Source of the DNA: Agrococcus sp. SL85
GTDB lineage: Bacteria; Actinomycetota; Actinomycetes; Actinomycetales; Microbacteriaceae
Reading direction: 5' to 3'
NCBI RefSeq assembly: GCF_026625845.1
Contig: NZ_CP113066.1
Coordinates: 1 to 64,000, forward strand
Length of the DNA stretch: 64,000 bases
Shown here: piece after piece, positions 38,858-49,050 of the stretch
Position numbering within the stretch: the first letter of the stretch is position 1
Layout of the letters: each line of letters begins with the position of its first letter
Position numbers and translations under genes: made by a program
The notes under the pieces: generated by a model
What the model was told of the DNA's origin: nothing
Databases searched by the model: none
What the model saw: only the letters and a program-made list of their open reading frames with translations

Positions 38858-39456
38858 CGCCGGCTCCGCGCCGCCTGCACCGCGAACTCCAGCCCCGAGT
38901 AGATCGTGAGCGCCACCGCGACCGACATCGTCGCGACGCAGACCCAGTGGCCCCACTCGCCCACCCAGGCCTGCAGCGGCAGGAGCGCGAGCGGCAGCGC
39001 GATGCCCTGCGCCATCGTCTTCGCCTTGCCTGCCCAGTCCGCCGCGATCACGACCTGCGTCGCGACGACGAGCCGGTAGAGCGTGATGCCGACCTCGCGC
39101 ACGAGGACGACGGCCGTGATCCACCAGTCGAGCTCGCCGAGGATCGACAGCACGACGAAGGCGCTGCCGGTGATCGCCTTGTCGGCGATCGGGTCGACGA
39201 GCTTGCCGAGGTCGGTCACGAGGTTCCTGCCGCGCGCGATCCAGCCGTCGACGAAGTCGGTGGCGATGAGCACCGCGAACAGCACCGCCGCGGCCGTGCG
39301 CGCGGCGCCCGGCTCCGGGTTCGCGAGCGCGACGGCGATGAAGACCGGCGTCAGCAGGATGCGGACGAAGGAGATGAGGTTCGGCACGCTCAGGACGCTG
39401 GCCGGGGCATCGCCCCGCGCCCAGATGCGACCGCGGAGCGGGCTGAGGATCCCCAT
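38854..39456 (-). CDS. pgsA: CDP-diacylglycerol-glycerol-3-phosphate 3-phosphatidyltransferase
   Basis: Makes phosphatidylglycerol phosphate in the membrane. 200 residues with several hydrophobic helices. The CDP-alcohol phosphotransferase motif D-G-x2-A-R-x8-G-x3-D-x3-D is present around 67-92 ([10 protein letters not shown] then [11 protein letters not shown]). It lies 30 bases from the ftsK stop and overlaps cinA, so ftsK-pgsA-cinA may form one unit. Confidence 0.92.
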   Translation of the reverse strand: MGILSPLRGRIWARGDAPASVLSVPNLISFVRILLTPVFIAVALANPEPGAARTAAAVLFAVLIATDFVDGWIARGRNLVTDLGKLVDPIADKAITGSAFVVLSILGELDWWITAVVLVREVGITLYRLVVATQVVIAADWAGKAKTMAQGIALPLALLPLQAWVGEWGHWVCVATMSVAVALTIYSGLEFAVQAARSRR

Positions 39457-39486
39457 GCGGCCCAGGCTACCCGCGCGTCCCGAGCG

Positions 39487-42331
39487 TCAGTCGCGCCCGG
39501 TCAGGGACCAGGCGTCCTCGTCGTCGCCCTCGGCCTCCACGACCTCGAGCCCGTCGCGGTTCGCCTCGTCGAAGGGGTCCGCGTAGCGGTCGTCCGAATC
39601 GACCCACGCCTCGCCCTCGTCGTCGCCGGCGGCGGCCGCGCCCGCTGCACCGGCTCCCACCACGGCGGCGCTCGTCCCGGCAGGGGCGGCGGCAGCGGGC
39701 GCCGACGGCGCGGGCGCAGGGCCCTCGCCGCGCAGCGACGCGAGCACGGCCGCGAGGCCGTCCGGCGGCACGAGCACGTCGCGCGCCTTCGAGCCCTCCG
39801 AGGGGCCGACGATCTCGCGCGACTCCATCAGGTCCATGAGGCGGCCCGCCTTCGCGAAGCCGACGCGCAGCTTGCGCTGCAGCATCGAGGTCGAGCCGAA
39901 CTGGGTCGAGACGACGAGCTCTGCCGCTGCGCACAGGTCCTCGAGGTCGTCGCCGATGTCGGCGTCGATCTCGCGCTTCTCGGCGACCTCCGCGACGTCG
40001 TCGCGGTACTCCGGCTGGGCCTGGCCCGTGACGTGCTGCACGACGCGCTGGATCTCGGCCTCGTCGACCCAGGCCCCCTGCACGCGCATCGACTTGTTGG
40101 CGCCCATGGGCAGGAACAGGCCGTCGCCCTGGCCGATGAGCTTGTCGGCGCCCGGCTGGTCGAGGATGACGCGGGAGTCGGTGACCGACGACACCGCGAA
40201 CGCGAAGCGCGAGGGCACGTTGGCCTTGATGAGGCCCGTCACGACGTCGACCGAGGGACGCTGCGTCGCGAGCACGAGGTGGATGCCGGCCGCGCGGGCG
40301 AGCTGCGTGATGCGGACGATCGAGTCCTCGACGTCGCGCGGTGCCACCATCATGAGGTCGGCGAGCCTCGTCGACGACGACGAGCAGGTACGGGTAGGGC
40401 TTCAGCGTGCGCTGGCTGCCGGCGGGCAGCACGATCTCGTCGTTGCGGACCGCGGCGTTGAAGTCGTCGATGTGCTTGTAGCCGAACGACGCGAGGTCGT
40501 CGTACCGCATGTCCATCTCCTTCACGACCCACTGCAGCGCCTCGGCGGCCTTCTTGGGGTTCGTGATGATGGGCGTGATGAGGTGCGGCACGCCCTGGTA
40601 GGCGGTGAGCTCGACGCGCTTCGGGTCGACGAGCACCATGCGCACCTCGGCGGGCGTCGCGCGCATGAGAAGGCTCGTGATCATCGAGTTGACGAACGAC
40701 GACTTGCCGGAGCCCGTGGAGCCCGCGACGAGGAGGTGCGGCATCTTCGCGAGGTTCGCGACGACGAAGCCGCCCTCGACGTCCTTGCCGATGCCGATCG
40801 TCATCGGGTGGCGCGACTCGCCGGCCGCGCGCGAGCGCAGCACGTCGCCGAGCTTCACCGTCTCGCGGTCGGGGTTCGGGATCTCGATGCCGATGGCGCT
40901 CTTGCCGGGGATGGGCGAGAGGATGCGCACCTCGTTCGACGCGACGGCGTAGGAGAGGTTCTTCGACAGCGCGGTGACGCGCTCGACCTTCACGCCGGGC
41001 GCGACCTCGATCTCGTAGCGCGTGACCGTCGGGCCGCGGGAGAACCCGGTGACCTTCGCGTCGACGTTGAAGGACGACAGCACCTGCGTGATGGCGGCGA
41101 CGATCTCGTCGTTCGCCGCCGAGCGCGCCTTCGGGGCGTCGCCCTGCCCCAGCGAGGCGATCGACGGGAGGCGGTAGGGGCGCTCCCGGCGGGGCGCCTG
41201 CGCAGCGGGCGCGGCGGGCAGCTCCGGCTGCTCGCCCGTCGTGCGCGCAATGGCCGCCTCGGCCTGCTCGAGCGATGCGAGCACCTCCGTGGCGTACTCG
41301 TCGTGCTCGCGCGGCGAGACGGCGGGCGCCTCCTCCGGCTCGACGGCGACCCCGAAGAGCGACTCCATGGACGCCGTGCCGGCGTCGGGGTCGACCTCGT
41401 CGCGGTCGACCTGGTCGCGATCGACGAGCACCGGGCTGTCGTAGGCGGGGTCGACCTCGCGGCCCGTGCTGTTGCGGCGCCAGAACGGCAGGTCGTCGCC
41501 GTCCTCGACGACCTCGTCCTCCGCCTCGGCCGTGCGTGCGGCCCTGCGCTCCTCGCGGCGCGCGCGGCGCGCCTCGTCGCGCTCCTCCTGCGTCGCTGCG
41601 TCGAGCCCGAAGAGGTAGGCGTAGAGGTCCTGCAGGCGCTCGGGGATGCGGGTGGGCGCGGTCGCGGTGATCACGAGGACCGAGAGCAGCGCGATGAGCC
41701 CGGCGACGATGCCGGCGCCGACCGGCGCGATGAGCGCCGCGAGCGGGGCCGCGAAGACCCAGCCGAGGATGCCGCCCGCGTCGGCCAGGGCCGGCATGCC
41801 GAGCGAGGCGTCGGGCATGCCGAGCAGCACGTGGCAGAGGCCCGCGACGGCCATGAGCAGCATCGCGAGGCCGACGCCGACGCGGCCGTTGTCGCTCACT
41901 GAGGCGGGATGGCGGAACATCCAGAGCGCGAGGAGGACGAAGACGACCGGCAGTGCGATCGCGACCTGCCCGAAGAGGCCCCCGAGCGTGTAGGCCGAGA
42001 TCGCCTGCGCGACCTGGTTCGCGGGCAGGATCCACTCGACCACGGCCCCGGCGATCGCGAGCAGCGTGAGCAGGAAGGGCACGCCGTCGCGGCGCTCGTC
42101 CTTCTCGAGCGACTCGCGCCCGAAGACACGGGCCGCGCCGCCCGTCGCGTGCGCGAGCGCCATCCAGGCGCGCTGGCCGGCGCCCGGCCCCGTCTCCTCG
42201 AAGGTCGGCTGGACCTTCGTGGCGCGGGTCGTGCGCTGCGTCGGGGACGTGCGCGGGGCGCGCCCGGTGGAGCTCCCCTTCGAGGAGCCCTTGCCGGAGG
42301 CGCCGCCGCGCGGCGGCTTCGTGCTCGTGGC
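39487..42331 (-). CDS. ftsK: DNA translocase FtsK, frame broken once as read
   Basis: Septal DNA pump that clears chromosomes during division. 947 residues after correction. In order: a basic N-terminus, four membrane helices (about 65-225), an acidic linker, the alpha/beta RecA-like motor with Walker A STGSGKSS, and a gamma winged-helix domain ([16 protein letters not shown]). As read, an extra base at 40364-40368 (AGCCT for AGCT, plus strand) breaks the frame within the Walker B segment. Removing it restores VVVDELADLMM. I use the ATG at 42331; a GTG two codons upstream is possible. Essential-type gene, so a sequence error is likely. Confidence 0.93.
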
Positions 42332-42390
42332 CATGCGCACACCCTAGGCGCGGCCGCCCCGCGGGCCCGGGAGGCGCTCCGTCGAACGCA

Positions 42391-42427
42391 GGAGCGCGCC
42401 GCCCCCGTGGAGGGTGCGGCGCGCTCC
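42391..42427 (-). terminator. terminator after rnj
   Basis: A 12-bp stem GGAGCGCGCCGC/GCGGCGCGCTCC with a 13-base loop that can pair further (CCC with GGG), 20 bases after the rnj stop and 60 bases before ftsK. Confidence 0.8.
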
Positions 42428-42447
42428 GATGCGACCTGGGCTCGCGG

Positions 42448-44121
42448 CTAGGCCTCGATGACGACCGGCACGATCATCGGGCGGCGGCGGATGCGCGTGC
42501 CCACCCAGCGGCCGACCGTGCGGCGCACGACCTGCGAGTACTGGTGCGTGTCGCGCGTGCCGGACTCGCCCGCCTCCGCGAGCGCCTTGACGATCTTCGG
42601 TCGGATGTCGTCGAAGATCGAGTCGTCCTCGGCGAAGCCGCGCGCGTGGATCTCGGGCCCCACGATGATCTTGCCCGTCTGCGGCTCGACCGCGACGAAG
42701 ATCGAGATGAAGCCCTCCTCGGCGAGGATGCGGCGGTCCTTCAGGTCGGCCTCGTCGATGCGGCCCACCGACGAGCCGTCGACGTACACGAAGCCGATCT
42801 CGAGCTGGCCGGCGACGGCCACCCGGCCGTCCTTGAGGTCCCAGACGGTGCCGTTCTCGCCCACGTGCGCGCGCTCGCGCGGCACGCCCGTGTCGATCGC
42901 GAGCTGCGCCGCCGCGTGGAGGTGGCGGTACTCGCCGTGCACGGGGATGACGTTGCGCGGGCCGAGGATGTTGTAGCAGTACAGCAGCTCGCCGGCCGAG
43001 GCGTGGCCCGAGACGTGCACCTTCGCGGAGCCCTTGTGCACGACCTTCGCACCCAGCTGCATGAGGCCGTTGATGATGCGGAAGACGGCGTTCTCGTTGC
43101 CCGGGATGAGGCTCGACGCGAGGATGACGGTGTCGTCGTCGCCCACCTCGATGCGGTGCTCCTGGTTGACGATGCGGCTGAGCACGGCCATCGGCTCGCC
43201 CTGCGAGCCCGTCGACATGAAGACGACCTGGTGGCGGGGCATCTGCTCGGCCTTCTTCTGGTCGACGACCACGCCGTCCGGCACCTTCAGGTAGCCGAGG
43301 TCGGCCGCGATGCCCATGTTGCGCACCATCGAGCGGCCGACGAAGGCGACCTTGCGGCCGTGCTCGGCGGCGGCGTCGAGCACCTGCTGCACGCGGTGCA
43401 CGTGGCTCGAGAACGAGGCGACGACGACGAGGCCCTTCGTCCGGCCGATGACCTGCGACAGCACGGGGCCGATCTCGCGCTCAGGGGCGGTGAAGCCCGG
43501 CACGTCCGCGTTCGTGGAGTCGACGAGGAACGCGTCCACGCCCTCCTCGCCGAGCCGCGCGAAGGCGCGGAGGTCGGTGATGCGGTCGTCGAGCGGCAGC
43601 TGGTCCATCTTGAAGTCGCCCGTGTGCAGCACGAGGCCCGCCTTCGTGCGGATCGCGACCGCGAGGGCGTCGGGGATGGAGTGGTTGACGGCGACGAACT
43701 CGGTCTCGAACGGACCCAGCTGCTCGACCTGGCCCTCGCGCACGGTGTGCGTGTAGGGCTTGATGCGGTGCTCCTTGAGCTTCGCCTCGATGAGCGCGAG
43801 CGTGAGCTTCGAGCCGAGCAGCGGGATGTCGGCCTTCAGGCGCAGCAGGTACGGCACGGCGCCGATGTGGTCCTCGTGCCCGTGCGTGAGCACGATGCCG
43901 ACGACGTCGTCGAGGCGGTCGCGGATGGGCCCGAAGTCGGGCAGGATCAGGTCGACGCCGGGCTGGTGCTCCTCAGGGAAGAGGACGCCGCAGTCGACGA
44001 TGAGCAGCTTGCCGTCGAGCTCGTAGACCGTCATGTTGCGGCCGACCTCGCCGAGGCCGCCGAGCGGGATGATGCGGAGCGTGCCTGCCTCGAGCGGGGC
44101 GGGCTGGGTGATGGCCGTCAA
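42448..44121 (-). CDS. rnj: ribonuclease J
   Basis: Metallo-beta-lactamase RNase with 5' exonuclease and endonuclease activity in RNA decay and rRNA maturation. 557 residues. The zinc motif THGHEDHIG is at 79-87, beta-CASP residues GSQGEPMA are near 303-310, and the late VSGHAS is near 369-374. It starts about 110 bases after dapA, a conserved pairing (dapA-rnj-ftsK) in actinobacteria. A small hairpin (44141-44158) lies in front of it. Confidence 0.96.
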   Translation of the reverse strand: MTAITQPAPLEAGTLRIIPLGGLGEVGRNMTVYELDGKLLIVDCGVLFPEEHQPGVDLILPDFGPIRDRLDDVVGIVLTHGHEDHIGAVPYLLRLKADIPLLGSKLTLALIEAKLKEHRIKPYTHTVREGQVEQLGPFETEFVAVNHSIPDALAVAIRTKAGLVLHTGDFKMDQLPLDDRITDLRAFARLGEEGVDAFLVDSTNADVPGFTAPEREIGPVLSQVIGRTKGLVVVASFSSHVHRVQQVLDAAAEHGRKVAFVGRSMVRNMGIAADLGYLKVPDGVVVDQKKAEQMPRHQVVFMSTGSQGEPMAVLSRIVNQEHRIEVGDDDTVILASSLIPGNENAVFRIINGLMQLGAKVVHKGSAKVHVSGHASAGELLYCYNILGPRNVIPVHGEYRHLHAAAQLAIDTGVPRERAHVGENGTVWDLKDGRVAVAGQLEIGFVYVDGSSVGRIDEADLKDRRILAEEGFISIFVAVEPQTGKIIVGPEIHARGFAEDDSIFDDIRPKIVKALAEAGESGTRDTHQYSQVVRRTVGRWVGTRIRRRPMIVPVVIEA

Positions 44122-44140
44122 GGGCCCTCCTTCGTCTTCG

Positions 44141-44158
44141 GCTCGCCCTGGGGCGAGC
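44141..44158 (-). terminator. small hairpin between dapA and rnj
   Basis: Perfect inverted repeat GCTCGCCC/GGGCGAGC with a 2-base loop, 20 bases before the rnj ATG. It could be a terminator of dapA or a leader structure of rnj. The sequence alone does not decide. Confidence 0.4.
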
Positions 44159-44233
44159 GGTCATGTGGGGTGCGCGCACCTCGCGCGCGGAAGCCTGGTG
44201 CTGTGGTGGTGATCGTGATGGTGCGGTGCACGC

Positions 44234-45205
44234 TCAGCGCGTGGTGCCGTGCACCTTGGGCAGCGCGCCGCCGGCCGCCGCGTTGCGGTCGGGGCGGAAG
44301 CGGCTGAGGTCGAGGCCGTCGATGCCCTTGACGAGGGCGATCTCGTCCTCGATGAGGGCGGCCTCGGTGTCCTCGGGGCCGACGAGCGGCAGGCGCACGC
44401 GCGGGCTGCCGATGCGGCCGAGGCCGTGGAGGATGTACTTCGTGGCGACCGTGCCGGGCACGTGCGTCATGGTCGCGCGCACGAGCGGCTCGAGCGCGCG
44501 GTGCTGCGCCTGCGCCGTGCGCAGGTCGCCGGCGTTCACCGCGTCGATCATGGTGCGGTACGGCTTCGGGGCGATGTTCGCCGTGACGCCGATGAGCCCC
44601 GAGGCGCCGATCGCGAGGTGCGGGAGCACGTTCGCGTCGTCGCCCGAGAAGTAGAGCAGGTCGGTCTGGTTGAGCACGCGGCTCACCTCGGCGAGGTCGC
44701 CCTTCGCATCCTTCACGGCCAGGATGTTCGGGTGCTTCGCGGCCCGCAGGAGCGTCTCGTAGCGGATCGGGATGCCGGAGCGGCCGGGGATGTCGTAGAG
44801 GATGACGGGCAGGTCGGTGGCGTCGGCGATCATGCGGAAGTGCGTGAGGATGCCGGCCTGCGTGGGCTTGTTGTAGTACGGCGTGACGATCATGACGCCG
44901 TCGGCGCCCGCCCGCTCCGCCTGGCGGTAGAGGTCCATCGCGTGGGCGGTCTCGTTCGAGCCGCCGCCCTGGATGACCTTGGCGCGGTCGCCCGCCACCG
45001 CCTTCGCCACCTCGACGAGCCGGATCTTCTCCGGATCGGTGAGGGTCGAGGTCTCGCCCGTCGTGCCCGAGACGACGATGCCGTCGGCGCCGTGCGTCAC
45101 GACGTCGTCGATGAGCCGCTCCACGTCGTCCCAGGCGACCTCGCCGTCGGCTGCGAACGGGGTCACGAGCGCGACGAGCACCTGGCCGAAGGGATTGTGG
45201 GTCAC
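44234..45205 (-). CDS. dapA: 4-hydroxy-tetrahydrodipicolinate synthase
   Basis: Condenses pyruvate with aspartate semialdehyde, the entry to lysine and DAP. 323 residues, a (beta-alpha)8 barrel. The Schiff-base lysine is Lys165 (ILAVKDAKG) and the catalytic tyrosine is Tyr137 (VILYDIPGR). GTTGE sits at 47-51. A C-terminal tail of about 30 residues follows the barrel. The stop lies in the loop of an imperfect hairpin (44225-44255). Confidence 0.96.
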   Translation of the reverse strand: MTHNPFGQVLVALVTPFAADGEVAWDDVERLIDDVVTHGADGIVVSGTTGETSTLTDPEKIRLVEVAKAVAGDRAKVIQGGGSNETAHAMDLYRQAERAGADGVMIVTPYYNKPTQAGILTHFRMIADATDLPVILYDIPGRSGIPIRYETLLRAAKHPNILAVKDAKGDLAEVSRVLNQTDLLYFSGDDANVLPHLAIGASGLIGVTANIAPKPYRTMIDAVNAGDLRTAQAQHRALEPLVRATMTHVPGTVATKYILHGLGRIGSPRVRLPLVGPEDTEAALIEDEIALVKGIDGLDLSRFRPDRNAAAGGALPKVHGTTR

Positions 45206-45273
45206 GGCTCCAGGCTATCGCGGCGGGCGCGCCCGCCCGGCCCTGGGCCCGTGGCAGGCCCTAGCGTGGGCGC

Positions 45274-45787
45274 ATGATCCGCCTCCCGCTCCCGTCCCGC
45301 GCCCTGCACGGCGCCTGGCTCGAGGCGATGCGCGAGTTCGAGGGCGAGACGCTGCACGGCTTCTCGACCTTCGGCTACGAGGTCGAGGAGCTCGCGCTGC
45401 CGGACCGGTTCGAGCACTGGCTCGCGCGCGAGGCGCGCCAGCGCGTCGAGGGCCAGGACGGCTTCGTGCCGGCGACCGTGTGGTGGATCGTCGACGACGA
45501 CGAGCCTGAGCGGGTGCTCGGCTCCATCCACCTGCGGCACGAGCTGGACGACTGGCTGCTCGCCGAGGGCGGCCACATCGGCTACGGCGTGCGGCCCTCC
45601 GCGCGGCCGGGGCGTCGCGACCGCGGCGCTGCGGCTCGTGCTCGACGAGGCGCGCGCCCTGGGGATCGGCCGCGCGCTCCTGCTCTGCGACGCCGACAAC
45701 CCGCCGTCGCGCGCCACGATCCTCGCCGCGGGCGGCGTGCGGGATGCCGAGCCCAGCCCGTACGAGCGCTACTGGATCACGCTGTAG
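45274..45787 (+). CDS. GNAT acetyltransferase, frame broken once as read
   Basis: About 170 residues. The N-terminal part (LHGAWLEAMREFEGETLHGFS) and the acetyl-CoA motif resemble GNAT enzymes. The frame changes at about 45602-45616, exactly in motif A. A two-base loss in a GCGCGCGG run, or an equivalent change, would give SARGRGVATAALRLVLDEA and then the normal end near YERYWITL. This indel is not at an AGCT site. The 3' end overlaps the dfrA end by 11 bases (converging genes). Substrate unknown. Confidence 0.75.
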
Positions 45788-46298
45788 CGGACGCGGCCCG
45801 CTCGAGGGTGCGGTACCGGTAGCCGAGGCCGGTGCGGCTCTCGTGCCAGCCCTCGGCCGGATCGCGCGCGGTCTCGCGCCAGCCCTCCCCGGGCTCGGGC
45901 GCGGTCGTGTCACCCTCGGCCTCGAGGTCGATGTCGGTGATCTCGAGCACGTCGGCGCGATCGATCGCGTCGCGGTACACCCGGCCGCCGCCGATGACCC
46001 AGGCCTCGCCGCCCTCTGCGAGCCTGCCCGCCAGCACGAGGGCCTCCTCGAGGCTGCCGACCACCTGCGCGCCCGCCGCCTGGTACGCCGCGTCGGAGGT
46101 GATGACGACGTTCGCGCGGCCCGGGAGCGGGCGGAAGCGCTCGGGGAACGACTCCCACGTGCGGCGGCCCATCACGACGGGGTGCCCGGTCGTGATCGCC
46201 TTGAAGCGCGCCATGTCCTCCGGCAGCGACCAGGGCATGTCGCCCGCGTCGCCGATGACGCCGTCCCGGGCCTGCGCCCAGATCATGCCGATCCGCAT
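45777..46298 (-). CDS. dfrA: dihydrofolate reductase
   Basis: Regenerates tetrahydrofolate with NADPH after thymidylate synthesis. 173 residues. Conserved GVIGDAGDMPWSLPEDMARFK near 13-33, GRRTWESFP near 44-52 and WVIGGG near 99-104. The ATG shares one base with the thyA TGA (TGATG). The gene name folA is also used. The functional partner thyA is immediately upstream. Confidence 0.95.
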   Translation of the reverse strand: MRIGMIWAQARDGVIGDAGDMPWSLPEDMARFKAITTGHPVVMGRRTWESFPERFRPLPGRANVVITSDAAYQAAGAQVVGSLEEALVLAGRLAEGGEAWVIGGGRVYRDAIDRADVLEITDIDLEAEGDTTAPEPGEGWRETARDPAEGWHESRTGLGYRYRTLERAASATA

Positions 46299-47128
46299 CA
46301 GACGGCGACCGGCGCCTTGATGCCGGGGTGGTGCTGGTAGTCGACGACCTCGAAGTCGTCGAGCGCGTAGTCGAGGATGCTCTCGGGGGTGCGCAGGATG
46401 CGCAGGCTCGGCAGCGGGAAGGGCTCGCGCGCGAGCTGCCGCTCGACCTGCTCGACGTGGTTGTCGTAGATGTGGCAGTCGCCGCCCGTCCAGACGAGGT
46501 CGCCCGCCTCGAGGCCCGTCTGCTGCGCGAGCATGTGCGTGAGCAGCGCGTAGCTCGCGATGTTGAAGGGCACGCCGAGGAACATGTCCGCCGAGCGCTG
46601 GTACAGCTGGCACGACAGCCGGCCGTTCGCGACGTGGAACTGGAAGAACGCGTGGCAGGGCGCGAGCGCCATGTCGGGGATGTCGGCCGGGTTCCAGGCC
46701 GAGACGATGTGGCGGCGGGAGTCGGGGTTCGTGCGGATCGACTCGACGACCTGCGCGATCTGGTCGATCGTGCCGCCGTCGGGCGTCGGCCACGAGCGCC
46801 ACTGGACGCCGTAGACGGGGCCGAGGTCGCCCTCCGCATCGGCCCACTCGTCCCAGATGGTGACGCCCTGCTCCTGCAGCCAGCGCACGTTCGACTCGCC
46901 GCGCAGGAACCACAGCAGCTCGAGCGCGATCGACCGGAAGTGCACGCGCTTCGTGGTGATGAGCGGGAAGCCCTGCGCGAGGTCGTAGCGCAGCTGGCGG
47001 CCGAACACCGAGCGCGTGCCGGTGCCGGTGCGATCGCCCTTCGCCTCGCCGTGGGCGAGGACGTCGGCGAGCAGCTGCTCGTAGGGGTGCCCGTCGAAGC
47101 GCGCTCCGGTGGCCGTGATGTCGCTCAT
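46298..47128 (-). CDS. thyA: thymidylate synthase
   Basis: Methylates dUMP to dTMP using methylene-tetrahydrofolate. 276 residues. The catalytic cysteine is Cys158 ([10 protein letters not shown]), with the dUMP site [19 protein letters not shown] and a late HIYDNHVEQ. The ATG overlaps the stop of the membrane protein gene upstream. With dapB, the membrane protein and dfrA it forms a tightly packed four-gene operon. Confidence 0.96.
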   Translation of the reverse strand: MSDITATGARFDGHPYEQLLADVLAHGEAKGDRTGTGTRSVFGRQLRYDLAQGFPLITTKRVHFRSIALELLWFLRGESNVRWLQEQGVTIWDEWADAEGDLGPVYGVQWRSWPTPDGGTIDQIAQVVESIRTNPDSRRHIVSAWNPADIPDMALAPCHAFFQFHVANGRLSCQLYQRSADMFLGVPFNIASYALLTHMLAQQTGLEAGDLVWTGGDCHIYDNHVEQVERQLAREPFPLPSLRILRTPESILDYALDDFEVVDYQHHPGIKAPVAV

Positions 47129-47640
47129 GCTGCCTCCTGCTCTCCATCCTGCACCGGATCGGCCTGCGCCGGTCCGCCCACGCCGCGACGCAGGCGGAGC
47201 GCCGTGCGCGCGGCGCGTCGCGCCCGCTTGCGGTCGCGCGCCGCGTCGTACGCCATCGACAGCCGGAGCCAGGACTCCCACGAGCCCTCGTGCGCCTCCA
47301 CGTCGGCGCGCGCCGCGGGGAAGGCCGCGAGCGCGGCGTCCTTGTCGGCCCGGCCCCCGGGCGTCGTCGGCAGGGGCTCGGGCATGCCGCCCGCGGCGTC
47401 GAGCGCTCGGATCGCGCGGTCGAGCTGGATGCCGAAGACGACCTCCCGCACGAGCGCCCACGCGCCGACGAGGAACATCACGAGCAGCGCGATGCCCACG
47501 ACGACCGCGATCGGCTCGCCCGTGGCGATGAAGCGCACGGCGCGGTCGCCCGCGACGACGACGTAGAGGGCGAGCAGCGCCGCCATCGCGAGCGCGGCCG
47601 GCCGGGTGAGCCCCGCCGGGGCGGCGCGCCGCTCGCTCAC
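47125..47640 (-). CDS. small membrane protein, unknown function
   Basis: 171 residues from a GTG that overlaps the dapB TGA. Two hydrophobic helices (about 13-30 and 42-66) are followed by a cytoplasmic, Arg/Ala-rich tail with a tetratricopeptide-like helix pair around [24 protein letters not shown]. No known domain recognised. It is coupled to dapB and thyA by four-base overlaps. Confidence 0.8.
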   Translation of the reverse strand: MSERRAAPAGLTRPAALAMAALLALYVVVAGDRAVRFIATGEPIAVVVGIALLVMFLVGAWALVREVVFGIQLDRAIRALDAAGGMPEPLPTTPGGRADKDAALAAFPAARADVEAHEGSWESWLRLSMAYDAARDRKRARRAARTALRLRRGVGGPAQADPVQDGEQEAA

Positions 47641-48341
47641 GCGAGGCCCAGGAGGTCGCCGATGCCGACGACGACGCCGGGCTGCGGCTCGGCGCGGAGC
47701 GCGAGCAGGATGCCGGCCGCGTACGACTCGGGGCTCGTGGTGTCGTGGCGGATCGTGAGGGTCTCGCCGAGGCCGCCGAAGACGACCTCCTGGCGCGCGA
47801 CGACGCCCGGCAGGCGCATGGCGTGCACGGGGACGCCGGCGATGACGGTGCCGCGGCCGGGCTCGTCGGGCGTCGGCGCCTCGAACGCGCGCACGGCGCC
47901 GATCGCCTCGGCCGTGCGCGTCGCGGTGCCGCTCGGCGCATCGACCTTGCGGGCGTGGTGGGCCTCGAGGATCTCGACGCTCTCGAAGTGGCGCGCGGCG
48001 ATCGTCGCGAGGTGGGTCTCGAGCACGCTGCCGAGCGAGAAGTTCGGCACGATGCGCACGCGGTCGCCGCCGCGCCCGCGGAGCGCCGCGATGCGCGACT
48101 CGCTCCAGCCGCTCGTGCCGACGACGACGGGCACGCCCGCGGCGACGGCGGCCTCGACGACGCGCTCGCTCGCCTCGAGCACCGTGGCGTCGAAGAGCAC
48201 GTCGAGGCCGTCGAGGTCGAGGCCGTCGCGAGCGTCGACCGGCACGGCCACCAGGTCGTCGGCCTCCTCGACGAGCCGGAGGGCGAGCGAGCCGAGCCTG
48301 CCGGTGCTGCCGGAGACGCCGACGCGGAGGGAGCGAGCCAT
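47637..48341 (-). CDS. dapB: 4-hydroxy-tetrahydrodipicolinate reductase
   Basis: NAD(P)H-dependent second step of the DAP pathway. 234 residues, shorter than the usual 245-270. N-terminal Rossmann motif [10 protein letters not shown] (8-17), active-site [15 protein letters not shown] near 125-139 including the catalytic HH and K. The first gene of the dapB-membrane protein-thyA-dfrA operon. The frame is intact. Confidence 0.94.
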   Translation of the reverse strand: MARSLRVGVSGSTGRLGSLALRLVEEADDLVAVPVDARDGLDLDGLDVLFDATVLEASERVVEAAVAAGVPVVVGTSGWSESRIAALRGRGGDRVRIVPNFSLGSVLETHLATIAARHFESVEILEAHHARKVDAPSGTATRTAEAIGAVRAFEAPTPDEPGRGTVIAGVPVHAMRLPGVVARQEVVFGGLGETLTIRHDTTSPESYAAGILLALRAEPQPGVVVGIGDLLGLA

Positions 48342-48409
48342 GCCTCCAGCCTACGAGGCGACCGGGCGCCGAGGCGGTCGGCGGTCGCCGCGCGCGTAGG
48401 GTCGAGAGC

Positions 48410-48870
48410 GTGAGCGTCACCATCGAGCCCCTCGCCGCCGACTCCCCCGTCGCGCAGGCGCTGCTGCAGGCGTACTTCGCGGATCGCGCCATCACGTTCG
48501 TCGGCGGCGGGTACACGCCGAAGCCCGCCGACCCCGCGACCCTCGCCGCCCCCGACGGCGCGTTCCTCGTGGCGCGCGCCGAGGACGGCGAGGCGATCGG
48601 CTGCGGCGCGCTCCGGCGCCTCGGGCCCGCGCGCTTCGAGGTGAAGCACCTCTACGTCGCCCCCGCCGGCCGCGGCCGCGGCACCGGCGCCGCGCGCTGC
48701 GCGCGCTCGAAGCGGAGGCCGTGCGGCTCGGCGCCGACGAGGTCGTGCTCGACACGAACCGCTCGCTCGAGGCCGCGAACGGCCTCTACGCCTCGCGCGG
48801 CTACGCGGCGATCGAGCCCTACAACGACAACCCGAACGCGACGAGCTGGTTCCGCAAGCCGGTCGGCTGA
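48410..48870 (+). CDS. GNAT acetyltransferase, frame broken once as read
   Basis: About 153 residues, GTG start. Motif A is visible as [14 protein letters not shown], motif B as [20 protein letters not shown]. Between them one base is missing at about 48698-48703 (GCGCGCTGCGC). Adding one base restores an ALLRALE- or AQLRALE-type helix and then [12 protein letters not shown]. The first option does not involve an AGCT site; the second would. Divergent from dapB. Substrate unknown. Confidence 0.75.
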
Positions 48871-48934
48871 CCGCCCGGCCGGGCTCGTCGACCGGTCACG
48901 CGCGGCGACGCGCGGAGCCGCTCGGCAGCCATCC

Positions 48935-49040
48935 GCGACCGCTCGACGAGGCGGCGCGGCGGGAGCGACCGCTCGACGAGGCGGTGCGGCGGGAGCGACC
49001 GCTCGGGGGCCTCGGGCGGCGGGAGCGACCGCTCGGGAAG
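48935..49040. repeat. 30-bp tandem repeat carrying a GAGCG-AC-CGCTC palindrome
   Basis: Three full units and one partial unit of exactly 30 bp (48935-48964, 48965-48994, 48995-49024, then partial), each holding GGCGGGAGCGACCGCTC or a near copy. It lies between two converging genes. The same 17-mer occurs inverted at 63336-63352. Each core can fold as a 5-bp hairpin (GAGCG/CGCTC). Confidence 0.85.
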
Positions 49041-49050
49041 GGGCAGCGGG

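Noticed and set aside
48935..49040. CRISPR array
   Set aside because: The 30-bp units are directly adjacent with no spacers, and no cas genes are near.
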